The position numbers were made by a program, and so were the translations under genes. From Streptomyces rubradiris (GTDB taxonomy: Bacteria; Actinomycetota; Actinomycetes; Streptomycetales; Streptomycetaceae): a stretch of DNA of 64,000 bases. How positions within the stretch are numbered: position 1 is the first letter of the stretch; each line of letters begins with the position of its first letter. The notes under the pieces were generated by a model that saw only the letters and a program-made list of their open reading frames with translations, did no database searches and was not told the origin of the DNA. Shown here piece by piece: positions 1 to 9,194 of the stretch. The DNA is taken from positions 3,038,001-3,102,000 of the forward strand of contig NZ_BNEA01000015.1 in NCBI RefSeq assembly GCF_016860525.1. The letters are read 5' to 3'.

Positions 1-1
1 G

Positions 2-550
2 GAGCTCGCGCGCGATCCGGGGCGGCAGGGGTCGGCCTTCTACGACGCGGTGGACTCCTCGGTCGGCACGTGGCTGCACGATCTGGTGGCCGCGAGCAAG
101 GCGCTCGGAGCGGCGTTCGCGGCGCTGGCGGGGCAGGCGGCGGCCGGACGGCTGCTGTTCGCGATGGGCCGCGACCGGCGGCTGCCGCGCGGGCTGTCCC
201 GGACGGACGGGGGCGTACCGCGGGTCGCGCTGCTGTGCGCGGCGGTGGTCACGCTGGTCGCGGCGGGGTGGGCGGCCCGGCGGGACGACGGGCTGGACAA
301 GCTGGTCTCGGTGGTCGACATCGGCGCGCTGACGGCGTTCACGCTGCTGCACGCGAGCGTGGTGGGGTATTTCGTACGGCGCCGGGGGGAGGTCAGCTGG
401 TGGCGGCACGTGCTGGTGCCGGTGGCCGGGGCCGGCATCACGGTGGCCGTCATCGTGGCGGCGTCCGGGGTGGCCCAGGTGGTGGGGGCGGTGTGGCTGG
501 TGATCGGGCTGGGGGTGCTGGCGGGGCAGCGGGGACGGATTCCCGGATAG
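2..550 (+). CDS. APC-family amino acid permease, C-terminal part (5' end outside window)
   Basis: The reading frame is open from the first bases of the window, so this is the C-terminal ~182 residues of a larger protein. The visible part has the look of the last helices of an APC-superfamily permease: a loop with the phrase [12 protein letters not shown] (a pattern shared by many actinobacterial APC permeases after TM8), then hydrophobic segments [32 protein letters not shown] and a C-terminal pair of helices. Substrate cannot be told. The family carries amino acids or polyamines across the cytoplasmic membrane by proton symport or exchange. It ends 199 bases before xseA and is probably a separate unit. 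Confidence 0.75.
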   Translation, partial: ELARDPGRQGSAFYDAVDSSVGTWLHDLVAASKALGAAFAALAGQAAAGRLLFAMGRDRRLPRGLSRTDGGVPRVALLCAAVVTLVAAGWAARRDDGLDKLVSVVDIGALTAFTLLHASVVGYFVRRRGEVSWWRHVLVPVAGAGITVAVIVAASGVAQVVGAVWLVIGLGVLAGQRGRIPG

Positions 551-590
551 CCGGCCGGTGCGTCCCGGAGGACGCGGGCAGCCGGGCCTG

Positions 591-642
591 CGGGCTCCGA
601 AGGGGCGCGGGAAGCGCGCGAGCGACCCCGGCGCACCCGCAC
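591..642. repeat. Dispersed streptomycete intergenic repeat, copy 1
   Basis: The gap between the permease and xseA contains CCGAAGGGGCGCGGGAA followed by GCGCGCGAGCGACC. This resembles the GGGGCGCGGGGAACCGCGCGACCAGCCCC element seen at 22973-23015 in this same window. Such a motif recurs between genes in Streptomyces chromosomes. The two arms can pair into a short hairpin. Function unknown. Confidence 0.5.
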
Positions 643-749
643 CCGCAAGCGGCGAGCACCCTCACCCCCACCAGCGCACGCCCCCGGCCCCCGCCACACA
701 CAACCGCACGGCCACCCCGCTGTCAGTACCGGCCGTTACTCTCGACCGC

Positions 750-1958
750 ATGGCTGTGAACACGTCCCCGGAGTCCCCCCTGCCCGTAGGCGAGGTGTCG
801 CGGCTGATCGGGGGATGGATCGACCGGCTCGGCGCGGTGTGGGTCGAAGGGCAGATCACGCAGTTGTCGCGCCGCCCCGGCGCCGGTGTCGTGTTCCTCA
901 CGCTGCGCGACCCGTCGCACGACATCTCCGTCAGCGTGACCTGCTACCGCCAGGTCTTCGACGCGGTCGCGGACGTCGTCGGCGAGGGCGCCCGTGTCGT
1001 CGTACTGGCGAAGCCGGAGTGGTACGCGCCCCGCGGCCAGCTGTCCCTGCGCGCCGCCGAGATAAGGCCCGTCGGCGTCGGTGAGCTGCTGGCCCGGCTG
1101 GAGCAGCTGAAGAAGTCCCTGGCCGCGGAGGGGCTCTTCGCGCCGGAGCGGAAGACGGCGCTGCCGTTCCTGCCGCAGCTGATCGGGCTGGTGTGCGGGC
1201 GGGCCTCCGCCGCGGAGCGGGACGTGCTGGAGAACGCCCGGTACCGCTGGCCCGCCGTCCGCTTCGAGGTGCGCAACGTCCCCGTGCAGGGCGTGCACGC
1301 CGTCCCGCAGGTCGTGCAGGCGGTCAAGGAGCTCGACGCGATGGACGAGGTGGACGTGATCATCGTCGCGCGCGGCGGCGGCAGCGTGGAGGATCTGCTG
1401 CCGTTCTCCGACGAGCAGCTGGTGCGGGCGGTGGCCGGCTGCCGTACGCCCGTGGTGTCGGCGATCGGGCACGAGCCGGACACCCCGCTGCTGGACTACG
1501 TCGCCGATCTGCGCGCTTCCACGCCGACGGACGCGGCCAAGAAAGTCGTGCCCGACGTGGGCGAGGAGCTGGAGCGGGTGCGGATGCTGCGCGACCGGGC
1601 CCGGCGGTGCGCCGCCGCGTTCGTGGAGCGGGAGGAGCGCGGGCTGGCGCACGCCCTGGCCCGGCCGGCGATACAGGACCCGCACCGGATGCTCGACGAG
1701 CGCGCCGACCACGTGCTGTCCCTGCTGGAGCGCGGCCGGCGGACGCTGGGACATCTGCTGGACCGCGCGGACTCGGAGCTGACGCACACGCACGCGCGCG
1801 TGGTGGCCCTCTCCCCCGCGGCGACGCTGCGGCGCGGCTACGCGGTGCTGCAACGGGCGGACGGGCACGTGGTGCGCGATCCGGCCGAGGTGACGGCGGG
1901 CGAGGCGCTGCGGGCCCGCGTCGCCGACGGTGAACTGACTGTGAAGGTGGACGGATGA
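750..1958 (+). CDS. xseA: Exodeoxyribonuclease VII large subunit
   Basis: Large subunit of exonuclease VII, which degrades single-stranded DNA to oligonucleotides in the cytoplasm. The ATG at 750 gives a 402-residue protein ([22 protein letters not shown]), the usual length of the actinobacterial form. An OB-fold domain occupies about residues 10-105 ([19 protein letters not shown]). The catalytic domain follows, with [16 protein letters not shown] near residue 205 and the [23 protein letters not shown] stretch. An upstream in-frame ATG at 558 would add an arginine/proline-rich tail with no homology and is rejected. The stop overlaps the start of xseB by four bases (ATGA), so the two subunits are translationally coupled. 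Confidence 0.95.
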   Translation: MAVNTSPESPLPVGEVSRLIGGWIDRLGAVWVEGQITQLSRRPGAGVVFLTLRDPSHDISVSVTCYRQVFDAVADVVGEGARVVVLAKPEWYAPRGQLSLRAAEIRPVGVGELLARLEQLKKSLAAEGLFAPERKTALPFLPQLIGLVCGRASAAERDVLENARYRWPAVRFEVRNVPVQGVHAVPQVVQAVKELDAMDEVDVIIVARGGGSVEDLLPFSDEQLVRAVAGCRTPVVSAIGHEPDTPLLDYVADLRASTPTDAAKKVVPDVGEELERVRMLRDRARRCAAAFVEREERGLAHALARPAIQDPHRMLDERADHVLSLLERGRRTLGHLLDRADSELTHTHARVVALSPAATLRRGYAVLQRADGHVVRDPAEVTAGEALRARVADGELTVKVDG

Positions 1959-2185
1959 CGAGCAAGGTGGACGAGGCGCTCTCCTACGAGCAGGCCCGGG
2001 ACGAGCTGATCGAGGTCGTACGGCGGCTGGAGGCGGGCGGTACGACGCTGGAGGAGTCCCTGGCGCTGTGGGAGCGCGGCGAGGAGCTGGCCAAGGTGTG
2101 CCGGCGCTGGCTGGAGGGGGCCCGGGCCCGGCTGGACGCGGCGCTGGCCGAGGAAGAGGAGGGCTCCGAGGGCTCGGACGAGTAG
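1955..2185 (+). CDS. xseB: Exodeoxyribonuclease VII small subunit
   Basis: A 76-residue protein of the XseB family: [21 protein letters not shown], then [22 protein letters not shown], a helical hairpin that packs on XseA. The C-terminus is acidic ([11 protein letters not shown]). It starts inside the xseA stop (ATGA), which fixes the start and supports stoichiometric expression of the two subunits. Confidence 0.95.
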   Translation: MTSKVDEALSYEQARDELIEVVRRLEAGGTTLEESLALWERGEELAKVCRRWLEGARARLDAALAEEEEGSEGSDE

Positions 2186-2289
2186 GCGGCACGGGGCACA
2201 CGGGCCGCCGGTCAAACGGTCAGCCGGTGCGAACCGTCCGGGCTGTCGGCCGCCCGGCTGTGAGGCGGCTCACCACACCCCCCTCTTAG

Positions 2290-2301
2290 TTGAACGTTAA
2301 A
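2290..2301. promoter_or_regulatory. Imperfect palindrome upstream of the nitroreductase gene
   Basis: TTGAAC-GTTAAA is a 12-bp inverted repeat with one mismatched pair, 79 bases before the nitroreductase start. A -10-like TAGGGT lies about 20 bases further on. TTGAAC/GTTAAA pairs are typical of MarR-family operators, but the regulator is not in this window. Assignment is inference. Confidence 0.35.
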
Positions 2302-2379
2302 CCTCGCTGGCGTAGGGTCGACCGCGTCAGCCGGTCCGGCCTCCCGTCGGACCGGACGCGCACCCCAGGAAGTACACGC

Positions 2380-2970
2380 ATGTCTCTCGTTCTTGACCCC
2401 GCCGCCCAGGACCTGCTGTTCCGCGAGGCCCGTACCGCCAACACCTTCACCGACGAGCCGGTGACCGAGGAGCAGGTACAGGCGATCTACGACCTGGTCA
2501 AGTACGGCCCCACCGCCTTCAACCAGAGCCCGCTGCGCATCACCCTGGTCCGCTCCCCCGAGGCCCGCGAGCGCCTGGTCGCGCTCATGGCCGAGGGCAA
2601 CCAGCCCAAGACCGCCGCCGCCCCGCTGGTCGCGATCCTGTCCGCGGACAACGAGTTCCACGAGGAGCTGCCGGCCCTCTTCCCGCACTTCCCGCAGGCC
2701 AAGGACGCCTTCTTCAGCGAGCGTGCGGTCCGGGAGAGCGCCGCCGCGATGAACGCCACCCTCCAGGCCGCGTACTTCATCATCGGCGTCCGCGCCGCGG
2801 GCCTGGCCGCCGGCCCGATGACCGGCCTCGACTTCGAGGGCGTCCGCAAGGAGTTCCTGGACGACGACCACACCCCGCTGATGGTCGTCAACATCGGCAA
2901 GCCGGGCCCGGACGCCTGGTTCCCGCGCTCCCCGCGCCTGTCCTACGAGGACGTCGTCACCACCGTCTGA
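2380..2970 (+). CDS. Nitroreductase family protein (RutE/HadB-like malonic semialdehyde reductase type)
   Basis: A 196-residue FMN-dependent NAD(P)H oxidoreductase of the nitroreductase fold. Recognisable stretches are FREARTANTFTDEPVTEEQV near the N-terminus (Arg binding FMN phosphate), LVKYGPTAFNQSPLRI near residues 40-55 (flavin-binding loop) and the C-terminal LMVVNIGKPGPDAWFPRSPRL. This subgroup includes RutE (3-hydroxypropionate formation in pyrimidine breakdown), but no rut genes are nearby, so the substrate is open. The start ATG follows AGGAAG at a good distance. Longer in-frame upstream codons run through the promoter and are rejected. Confidence 0.85.
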   Translation: MSLVLDPAAQDLLFREARTANTFTDEPVTEEQVQAIYDLVKYGPTAFNQSPLRITLVRSPEARERLVALMAEGNQPKTAAAPLVAILSADNEFHEELPALFPHFPQAKDAFFSERAVRESAAAMNATLQAAYFIIGVRAAGLAAGPMTGLDFEGVRKEFLDDDHTPLMVVNIGKPGPDAWFPRSPRLSYEDVVTTV

Positions 2971-3038
2971 CGCTCCCGTACGCATGAGCCGGCCCCGGCG
3001 CTGAAGCGCCACCGTCGGCGAAATCCGGGGCGAGCGTG

Positions 3039-3080
3039 ACGCCGGCCTTCATGACCCGCTGGGGTCGTGGAGGCCGGCGT
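3039..3080. terminator. Hairpin between convergent genes
   Basis: ACGCCGGCCT and its exact complement AGGCCGGCGT flank a second inner inverted repeat around GACCC/GGGTC, making a long stem between the convergent nitroreductase and erythromycin-esterase-like genes. There is no U-run, as is common in Streptomyces. It probably works in both directions. Confidence 0.6.
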
Positions 3081-3158
3081 CGTGTTCGAGGGGTGCCGGT
3101 GTCGCCGCACGCGAGTGCCTGCCGGGACCGGAACTCGCCGATGCCGGCTCCGCCCCCT

Positions 3159-4235
3159 TCAGGAGGCCGGGAGGGGCCGGGAGGCGGTCGACACCGCCAC
3201 GTAGGCCAGTCCGTCGTACTCCTCGGCCGGGGAGACGGGGCTCAGGTGGAAGCGATACGTCCAGCGCGGTACCACGGCGCCGAAGCTCCGCGTGTGATGC
3301 CGGCCTCCGAGCCATTCCCGTACCGCCGTCGGCGCGGTGGCCGCGCCGCGCAGGTCCACGACGTGGTCGCCCGGGTTGGCCGTGGCGAGCCGGGCTTCCA
3401 CGGTGCCCGGGTGGGCGGGGCCGATCCGGTGGGTGCCGAGGGCGCCGGCTCCGGGACGGGACCAAGGGCCGGGCCACATCCGGCGGACGCGGAAGGAGCC
3501 GCTGCCGAACAGCAGGCCGAGTGCGTAGTAGGCGTCGCCGAACCGTGCGTGCAGGTGCTGCCCCATCGCCGGTACCGCGCCACCGTAACGGCCTTTGGTG
3601 ATGTGCCCGTTGTGAGCCCAGAGGGCGATCTTGGTGGATGGGTCGGTGAGGAGTTCCCCGACGGCCTCGGCCATGTACCGGTCGCGCGCGGCGAACACGG
3701 TCCGCTCGGGGTTCGTGTGCTGCCTGGTCCCCGTCACCAGGTCGGCGGCCCGCACCAGAATGCGGGCGTGTCGGAGCGCGTCGGCCGCGTCGGGGCCGTG
3801 TCCGCGGAGGAACCCCAGCAGTTCTTCCGCGTCGCGCACCAGGCGCCGCCGAGGATCGGGGTGCGCTCCCGGATGCGCCTCGGCGAGCACGCGGAGCGGG
3901 GCGAGAAGACCTGCCTCGCGATCCGGTGCCACCTGGCGCAGGAAGGAGCCGAGTACGGCCAGGGATCCGCCGCACTTTTGCGGGTCGACGCCTACGAAAC
4001 GCACTTTCTGGTCTTCCAGGCGCCCCCGGTTGTACGCGCGCATCCACTCGATCATCCCGAGTACCTCACGGGTCCGCCAGGTCCAGAACCCCAGTCCGGC
4101 GAGCACTCCCGCGGCGTCACCGACGCCTTGGCGGACGTAGGCGTCCACGGCCGGGCCGGCCGATGCGCTGGCCTCCATGGCCAGGACCGAGAACCCCATC
4201 TCTTCGACGAGGAAACGCGTCACCTCGTCGGACAT
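3159..4235 (-). CDS. Erythromycin-esterase-family protein, N-terminally truncated
   Basis: 358 residues. The body matches the erythromycin esterase/succinoglycan synthesis-related family: TRFLVEEMGFSVLAMEAS at the very N-terminus, ARDRYMAEAV.. in the middle, then IALWAHNGHI and the FGDAYYALGLLFGSGSF block. Characterised family members (EreA/EreB, about 400-420 residues) have ~55 more N-terminal residues with a G-E-x-x-H motif whose Glu and His are catalytic. Here the protein begins just after that motif. In the 84 bases up to the next gene, the same frame has a stop (TAG) 12 codons upstream and the other frames do not encode the motif. The Glu of AMEAS and the His pair of WAHNGH remain. It is either a decayed gene or a family member with altered chemistry. 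Confidence 0.75.
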   Translation of the reverse strand: MSDEVTRFLVEEMGFSVLAMEASASAGPAVDAYVRQGVGDAAGVLAGLGFWTWRTREVLGMIEWMRAYNRGRLEDQKVRFVGVDPQKCGGSLAVLGSFLRQVAPDREAGLLAPLRVLAEAHPGAHPDPRRRLVRDAEELLGFLRGHGPDAADALRHARILVRAADLVTGTRQHTNPERTVFAARDRYMAEAVGELLTDPSTKIALWAHNGHITKGRYGGAVPAMGQHLHARFGDAYYALGLLFGSGSFRVRRMWPGPWSRPGAGALGTHRIGPAHPGTVEARLATANPGDHVVDLRGAATAPTAVREWLGGRHHTRSFGAVVPRWTYRFHLSPVSPAEEYDGLAYVAVSTASRPLPAS

Positions 4236-4318
4236 GGCCTTCCCCCTCCGTCGCCGCGCCCGACGACACTACCGCCGGCGTCGAGGTTCGCGGCGATGCC
4301 ACCGAAGCGCGCGTGCGG

Positions 4319-4846
4319 TCACTCCGCCTTCAGGGCCGCCGCCAGGGTCGTCAGGTCCTTGAAGGAGGCGGTGCCGGCCACCACCGTGGTGGAGCCGGGG
4401 GTGTCCTCCAGGACCAGGGCGTCGTACCGGCCGCCGGTGTAGCGGGTCCAGGTGCGGCCGTCGATCCGCTCGGTCCGCTCGGTGGCCGAGCTGCCCTGGG
4501 TTGCGGTGGCGATGAAGTCGGTGCGCTTGCGCGTGGACTGCTCGACCTGCGCGTACTGGCCGTCCGGGGTCCGGAAGCCGAGGTGCCAGCGGTTGACGTC
4601 CTTGCCCTCGGAGCGTACGGAGGTCGGCTTCCAGGTACTCGGCAGGCCCTCGGGCGCGGCCACCGGGTAGCTCGCCGCGCGGCGGGCCGTGAGCAGTTCG
4701 ACCCGGTAGTCGACCCGCTGGATCTCGGGAGCGTGATCGTCGTGCGGGATGGTGAAGAAGTACACGACCAGCGACGCGATGACGATCAGGGCCAGGGAGA
4801 GCACCATGTCCCGGGCCGTCTTCTGCTTGCGGTTCGAACCTGCCAC
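4319..4846 (-). CDS. DUF4245 membrane-anchored protein
   Basis: 175 residues: a short basic start (MAGSNRKQKTARD), one transmembrane helix at about 14-33 (MVLSLALIVIASLVVYFF) and an extracellular domain matching DUF4245 (YRVELLTARRAASYPVAAPEGLP..W, ending with SFKDLTTLAAALKAE). It is conserved in actinobacteria beside glpX, as here where it is divergent to glpX with 127 bases between. Function unknown. A cell-surface role is inferred from topology only. Confidence 0.85.
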   Translation of the reverse strand: MAGSNRKQKTARDMVLSLALIVIASLVVYFFTIPHDDHAPEIQRVDYRVELLTARRAASYPVAAPEGLPSTWKPTSVRSEGKDVNRWHLGFRTPDGQYAQVEQSTRKRTDFIATATQGSSATERTERIDGRTWTRYTGGRYDALVLEDTPGSTTVVAGTASFKDLTTLAAALKAE

Positions 4847-4973
4847 GCCCCCTATCGTCGCAGGTGCCCCAAGCGCTCATCCGTGGGGTCCCCTGCTCAT
4901 TTTGTATGCCTAACGATAGAGTCGAGGCCAAGACCCTCATCCGGCCGTCGTCGTATCAGAAAGGTGCGCTCCG

Positions 4974-6008
4974 ATGACCGAACACCATCACCTGCCGTCC
5001 GAGCTCGATGTTCCCTCGGAGGCTCCCGACCGCAACCTCGCCCTGGAGCTGGTCCGGGTGACCGAGGCCGCCGCCATGGCCGCGGGCCGTTGGGTGGGGC
5101 GCGGCGACAAGAACGGCGCCGACGGTGCCGCGGTGCGCGCCATGCGGACCCTCGTCTCCACCGTGTCGATGAACGGCGTGGTCGTCATCGGCGAGGGCGA
5201 GAAGGACGAGGCCCCGATGCTCTTCAACGGGGAGCACGTGGGCGACGGCACCGGCCCCGAGGTGGACATCGCCGTCGACCCGATCGACGGCACCACGCTC
5301 ACCGCGAAGGGCATGCCGAACGCGATCGCCGTCCTCGCCGCCGCCGAGCGCGGCGCGATGTTCGACCCGTCCGCCGTGTTCTACATGGACAAGCTGGTCA
5401 CCGGCCCGGAGGCGGCCGACTTCGTCGACATCAACGCGCCCGTCGAGGTGAACATCCGCCGGATCGCCAAGGCCAAGCGGTCCGCGCCGGAGGATGTCAC
5501 CGTCGTCATCCTCGACCGGCCCCGGCACGAGGGTCTGATCCGGGAGGTCCGGGAGGCCGGCGCGCGCATCAAGCTGATCTCCGACGGCGATGTGGCCGGT
5601 TCGGTGTACGCGCTGCGCGAGGGCACCGGCGTCGACCTGCTGCTCGGCATCGGCGGCACCCCCGAGGGCATCATCTCGGCCTGTGCCGTGAAGTGCCTGG
5701 GCGGGACCATCCAGGGCAAGCTGTGGCCGAAGGACGACGAGGAGCGGCAGCGGGCGATCGACGCCGGGCACGATCTGGACCGGGTGCTCACCACGGACGA
5801 CCTGGTCGCCGGGGAGAACGTCTTCTTCGTCGCGACCGGCATCACCGACGGGGAGCTGCTGCGCGGGGTCCGGTACCGCTCGGAGACGGCGCTGACCGAG
5901 TCCATCGTCATGCGGTCGAAGTCGGGGACGGTCCGCCGGATCGACTCCGAGCACCGGCTGAGGAAGCTGCGGGCCTACAGCGCGATCGACTTCGACCGGG
6001 CCAAGTAG
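4974..6008 (+). CDS. glpX: Class II fructose-1,6-bisphosphatase
   Basis: 344 residues, GlpX family, cytoplasmic gluconeogenic enzyme removing the 1-phosphate of fructose-1,6-bisphosphate. The metal-binding signatures are visible: [14 protein letters not shown] (residues ~63-76) and [26 protein letters not shown] (residues ~93-118), as well as [29 protein letters not shown] in the C-terminal half. The ATG follows AAAGGTG. Streptomycetes use this class as their main FBPase. A strong terminator follows. Confidence 0.95.
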   Translation: MTEHHHLPSELDVPSEAPDRNLALELVRVTEAAAMAAGRWVGRGDKNGADGAAVRAMRTLVSTVSMNGVVVIGEGEKDEAPMLFNGEHVGDGTGPEVDIAVDPIDGTTLTAKGMPNAIAVLAAAERGAMFDPSAVFYMDKLVTGPEAADFVDINAPVEVNIRRIAKAKRSAPEDVTVVILDRPRHEGLIREVREAGARIKLISDGDVAGSVYALREGTGVDLLLGIGGTPEGIISACAVKCLGGTIQGKLWPKDDEERQRAIDAGHDLDRVLTTDDLVAGENVFFVATGITDGELLRGVRYRSETALTESIVMRSKSGTVRRIDSEHRLRKLRAYSAIDFDRAK

Positions 6009-6025
6009 GGAACGCCGAACCCGGC

Positions 6026-6065
6026 AGAAGGGGCACCCCGCCACGCGGAGGGTGCCCCTTCTTCT
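6026..6065. terminator. Bidirectional terminator between glpX and the WhiB-like gene
   Basis: AGAAGGGGCACC pairs exactly with GGTGCCCCTTCT around a short loop. It lies between the convergent ends of glpX and the WhiB-like gene and is flanked by short T-rich ends (CTTCTTCT). Confidence 0.85.
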
Positions 6066-6071
6066 GACGTC

Positions 6072-6446
6072 TCAGCCCGCCATGCGGTTCGCCGCCGCCC
6101 GCGCCGCCTTCTTCAGCTCCACCTCGCGGCGGCGCCGGCGCGCCAGGACCACCCGGCGCTCGGCCGCCGTCAGGCCGCCCCAGACGCCGTAGGGCTCGGG
6201 CTGGAGCAGGGCGTGCTCGCGGCACTCGACCATGACCGGACAGCGGGCGCAGACCCGCTTGGCCGCCTCCTCGCGGGACAGCCGGGCGGCGGTCGGCTCC
6301 TTCGACGGGGCGAAGAACAGCCCGGCCTCGTCGCGCCGGCACACCGCCTCGGTGTGCCAGGGTGCGTCTTGGTCCCTGTCTCGCGCCGGCACCCGCTGGA
6401 CCGGAACGCCAGCTACCTGCAGGGACGAATGCGGCGGTTGCAGCAC
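6072..6446 (-). CDS. WhiB-family iron-sulfur regulator (WblI-like)
   Basis: 124 residues. The four cysteines of the WhiB [4Fe-4S] cluster are present: EAVCRRD (C36), then CARCPVMVEC. The G[VI]WGG turn (YGVWGGLTAAERR) and a basic C-terminal tail (ARRRRREVELKK) for DNA contact follow. WhiB-like proteins bind the housekeeping sigma factor and respond to redox or nitric oxide. The neighbourhood (glpX, DUF1707, fumarase) matches that of S. coelicolor wblI as I recall it, but without comparison I leave the symbol blank. It is transcribed leftward, convergent with glpX. Confidence 0.9.
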   Translation of the reverse strand: MLQPPHSSLQVAGVPVQRVPARDRDQDAPWHTEAVCRRDEAGLFFAPSKEPTAARLSREEAAKRVCARCPVMVECREHALLQPEPYGVWGGLTAAERRVVLARRRRREVELKKAARAAANRMAG

Positions 6447-6622
6447 GGTCTACTCCTGACGACGGCTTCGCGAGCGAGAGACGATGCAGCAAGGCCTACC
6501 CGCTGTGCGTGCGCCTATGCACAGCGTTGGCACCGGCGAGCCCACGGCGGCTCGTTCCCGCCCCTCGTCCTCGGCGTCGCCGACGGACCGGGACGTTCCG
6601 GTCACCGGCGGATTCGCGACCG

Positions 6623-7300
6623 TCAGCGGCCCAGGTACTTGCTCAGCTTCCGGTCGACCTTGGCCTGGACGCGCTCCAGGATGTCCGAGACGGTCCGGCC
6701 GCGCCGGGGCCACGCCTCCACGGCACCGAGCACCGCCCAGCCGTCGACGTAGACGACCGGCGCCGCGGGGTCGGCGGAGTCCAGCGTGCTCACCTCGAAC
6801 TTGCCGAGCACCCCGCCCCCGGTGCCGCGCAGCGAGACGTTCTCCGGGACCCTGATCCGGACCTCGCCGAAGACGGAGACGGCCTTGACGACCACGTGCT
6901 GGTACTCGAAGAGCGCCTCGCTGAGGTCGATCTCCACGCTGCCGAACACCGCGTACGCGTGCAGCCTGCGCCCGGCGCGCCAGCGGCCCCGGCGCACGGC
7001 GCTGCTGAACACCGCCACCACGTTGGCGTCGGCCGCCGCCGGTATCGCGCCCGGCTCCGGGCGCGGCGGGACGGGGGCGGCGGGGGGCCGGTAGGCGGCG
7101 GGCAGGTCCCGGATGAAGCCCTCCAGCTCGCCCACCGTCTTGGCGTGCAGCACACCGTCCACGCGCTCGGCGTGCTCGTCGGCGGTCAGCCGGCCCTCGG
7201 CCAGGGCCTCGCGGAGTATGTCGGCGACCCGGTCGCGGTCGGCGTCCGAGGCGCGCAGCTCGGTCGCGGGTGTGGGTGCGGTCTGCTTGTGAAGGTCCAC
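6623..7300 (-). CDS. DUF1707 / cell-wall-active-antibiotic-response-like protein
   Basis: 225 residues. A DUF1707 helical domain sits at the N-terminus (ELRASDADRDRVADILREALAEGRLTADEHAERV), then a proline-rich linker. A beta-helical LiaF/DUF2154-like domain follows (VVAVFSSAVRRGRWR..AVFGSVEIDLSEALF..VSVFGEVRIRVPENV). LiaF-type domains in Firmicutes take part in envelope-stress sensing; the role here is unproven. I start it at the GTG at 7300 rather than a GTG 12 codons upstream, because TACGCT lies 7 bases before it and no Shine-Dalgarno is seen, suggesting a leaderless mRNA. Confidence 0.8.
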   Translation of the reverse strand: MDLHKQTAPTPATELRASDADRDRVADILREALAEGRLTADEHAERVDGVLHAKTVGELEGFIRDLPAAYRPPAAPVPPRPEPGAIPAAADANVVAVFSSAVRRGRWRAGRRLHAYAVFGSVEIDLSEALFEYQHVVVKAVSVFGEVRIRVPENVSLRGTGGGVLGKFEVSTLDSADPAAPVVYVDGWAVLGAVEAWPRRGRTVSDILERVQAKVDRKLSKYLGR

Positions 7301-7445
7301 GACGGCAGCGTACCCAAACACGATAGATCGCGACACCCCTGACTGAGCGCCACCTCACAGGTTCACGGCCGGCGGCAGGTTCTACGCTGGGGAGGCTCGC
7401 CAGCGTCGGCGGGCCGCCGTCCGTCAGAGTGAGGAATGGGCTGAG

Positions 7446-9140
7446 ATGCCGCGTACTTCCCCCCCCGCCCGCCCAGCGTTCGCGTACACCGAACTGCTTC
7501 CCCAGGGAGAAGACACCACCCCGTACCGGCTGGTCACGTCGGAGGGCGTCTCCACCGTGGAGGGCCCGGACGGCCGGACGTTCCTCAAGGTGGAGCCGGA
7601 GGCGCTGCGCAAGCTGGCCGAGGAGGCCATCCACGACATCCAGCACTACCTGCGCCCGGCCCACCTGGCGCAGCTGCGCCGGATCATCGACGACCCCGAG
7701 GCGTCGGCGAACGACAAGTTCGTGGCGCTGGACCTGCTGAAGAACGCGAACATCGCGGCGGCCGGCGTGCTGCCCATGTGCCAGGACACCGGCACCGCGA
7801 TCGTCATGGGCAAGCGCGGCCAGAACGTGCTGACGGCCGGCGAGGACGAGAAGCACCTCTCGCACGGCATCTTCGACGCCTACACCAAGCTCAACCTGCG
7901 CTACTCGCAGATGGCTCCGCTCACCATGTGGGAGGAGAAGAACACCGGCTCCAACCTGCCGGCCCAGATCGAGCTGTACGCGACCGACGGCGGCGCCTAC
8001 AAGTTCCTGTTCATGGCCAAGGGCGGCGGCTCGGCCAACAAGTCCTTCCTGTACCAGGAGACCAAGGCCGTCCTGAACGAGTCCTCCATGATGAAGTTCC
8101 TGGAGGAGAAGATCCGTTCGCTCGGTACGGCCGCCTGCCCGCCGTACCACCTGGCGATCGTCGTCGGCGGCACCAGCGCGGAGTTCGCGCTGAAGACCGC
8201 GAAGTACGCCTCCGCGCACTACCTGGACAACATGCCGGCCGAGGGCTCGCCGCTCGGCCACGGCTTCCGGGACAAGGAGCTGGAGGAGAAGGTCTTCGAG
8301 CTGACGCAGAAGATCGGCATCGGCGCGCAGTTCGGCGGCAAGTACTTCTGCCACGACGTCCGCGTGGTCCGGCTGCCCCGGCACGGCGCGTCCTGCCCGG
8401 TCGCCATCGCCGTGTCCTGCTCCGCCGACCGCCAGGCGCTGGCGAAGATCACGCCCGAGGGCGTCTTCCTGGAGCAGCTGGAGACCGACCCGGCGCGCTT
8501 CCTGCCGGACACCACGGACGAGCACCTGGACGAGTCGTCCGACGTGGTGAAGATCGACCTGAACCAGCCGATGGACACGATCCTCGCCGAGCTGACCAAG
8601 TACCCGGTCAAGACCCGGCTGTCGCTGACCGGCCCGCTGGTCGTGGCCCGTGACATCGCGCACGCCAAGATCAAGGAGCGGCTGGACGCGGGCGAGGAGA
8701 TGCCGCAGTACCTGAAGGACCACCCGGTGTACTACGCCGGCCCGGCCAAGACCCCCGAGGGCTACGCCTCCGGTTCCTTCGGCCCGACCACGGCCGGCCG
8801 CATGGACTCCTACGTGGAGCAGTTCCAGGCGGCGGGCGGCTCGAAGGTGATGCTCGCCAAGGGCAACCGCAGCAAGCAGGTCACCGACGCGTGCGCGGCG
8901 CACGGCGGCTTCTACCTCGGCTCCATCGGCGGCCCGGCCGCCCGCCTGGCCCAGGACTGCATCAAGAAGGTGGAGGTTTTGGAGTACGAGGAGCTGGGCA
9001 TGGAGGCCGTCTGGAAGATCGAGGTCGAGGACTTCCCGGCGTTCATCGTGGTGGACGACAAGGGCAACGACTTCTTCCAGGACCCGGCCCCCCAGCCGAC
9101 GTTCACCTCCATTCCGGTACGGGGTCCCGGGCTGGCCTAG
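7446..9140 (+). CDS. Fumarate hydratase, class I (iron-sulfur)
   Basis: 564 residues, single-chain class I fumarase with a [4Fe-4S] cluster, converting fumarate to malate in the TCA cycle. Candidate cluster cysteines lie in [23 protein letters not shown] and [11 protein letters not shown]. The N-terminal alpha domain ([23 protein letters not shown]) and the C-terminal swivel domain ([28 protein letters not shown]) are complete. ATG preceded by GAGGAATGGGCTGAG. A second, unrelated fumarase (fumC) lies 1.7 kb downstream. Confidence 0.95.
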   Translation: MPRTSPPARPAFAYTELLPQGEDTTPYRLVTSEGVSTVEGPDGRTFLKVEPEALRKLAEEAIHDIQHYLRPAHLAQLRRIIDDPEASANDKFVALDLLKNANIAAAGVLPMCQDTGTAIVMGKRGQNVLTAGEDEKHLSHGIFDAYTKLNLRYSQMAPLTMWEEKNTGSNLPAQIELYATDGGAYKFLFMAKGGGSANKSFLYQETKAVLNESSMMKFLEEKIRSLGTAACPPYHLAIVVGGTSAEFALKTAKYASAHYLDNMPAEGSPLGHGFRDKELEEKVFELTQKIGIGAQFGGKYFCHDVRVVRLPRHGASCPVAIAVSCSADRQALAKITPEGVFLEQLETDPARFLPDTTDEHLDESSDVVKIDLNQPMDTILAELTKYPVKTRLSLTGPLVVARDIAHAKIKERLDAGEEMPQYLKDHPVYYAGPAKTPEGYASGSFGPTTAGRMDSYVEQFQAAGGSKVMLAKGNRSKQVTDACAAHGGFYLGSIGGPAARLAQDCIKKVEVLEYEELGMEAVWKIEVEDFPAFIVVDDKGNDFFQDPAPQPTFTSIPVRGPGLA

Positions 9141-9150
9141 TACGCGGGTT

Positions 9151-9186
9151 CCGGGGCGGGCGCCGGACGCGGGGTGCCCGCCCCGG
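9151..9186. terminator. Hairpin between fumarase and SGNH hydrolase genes
   Basis: CCGGGGCGGGC and GCCCGCCCCGG form a perfect 11-bp stem in the 54 bases between the convergent stop codons. Confidence 0.7.
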
Positions 9187-9194
9187 GCCGGCGG

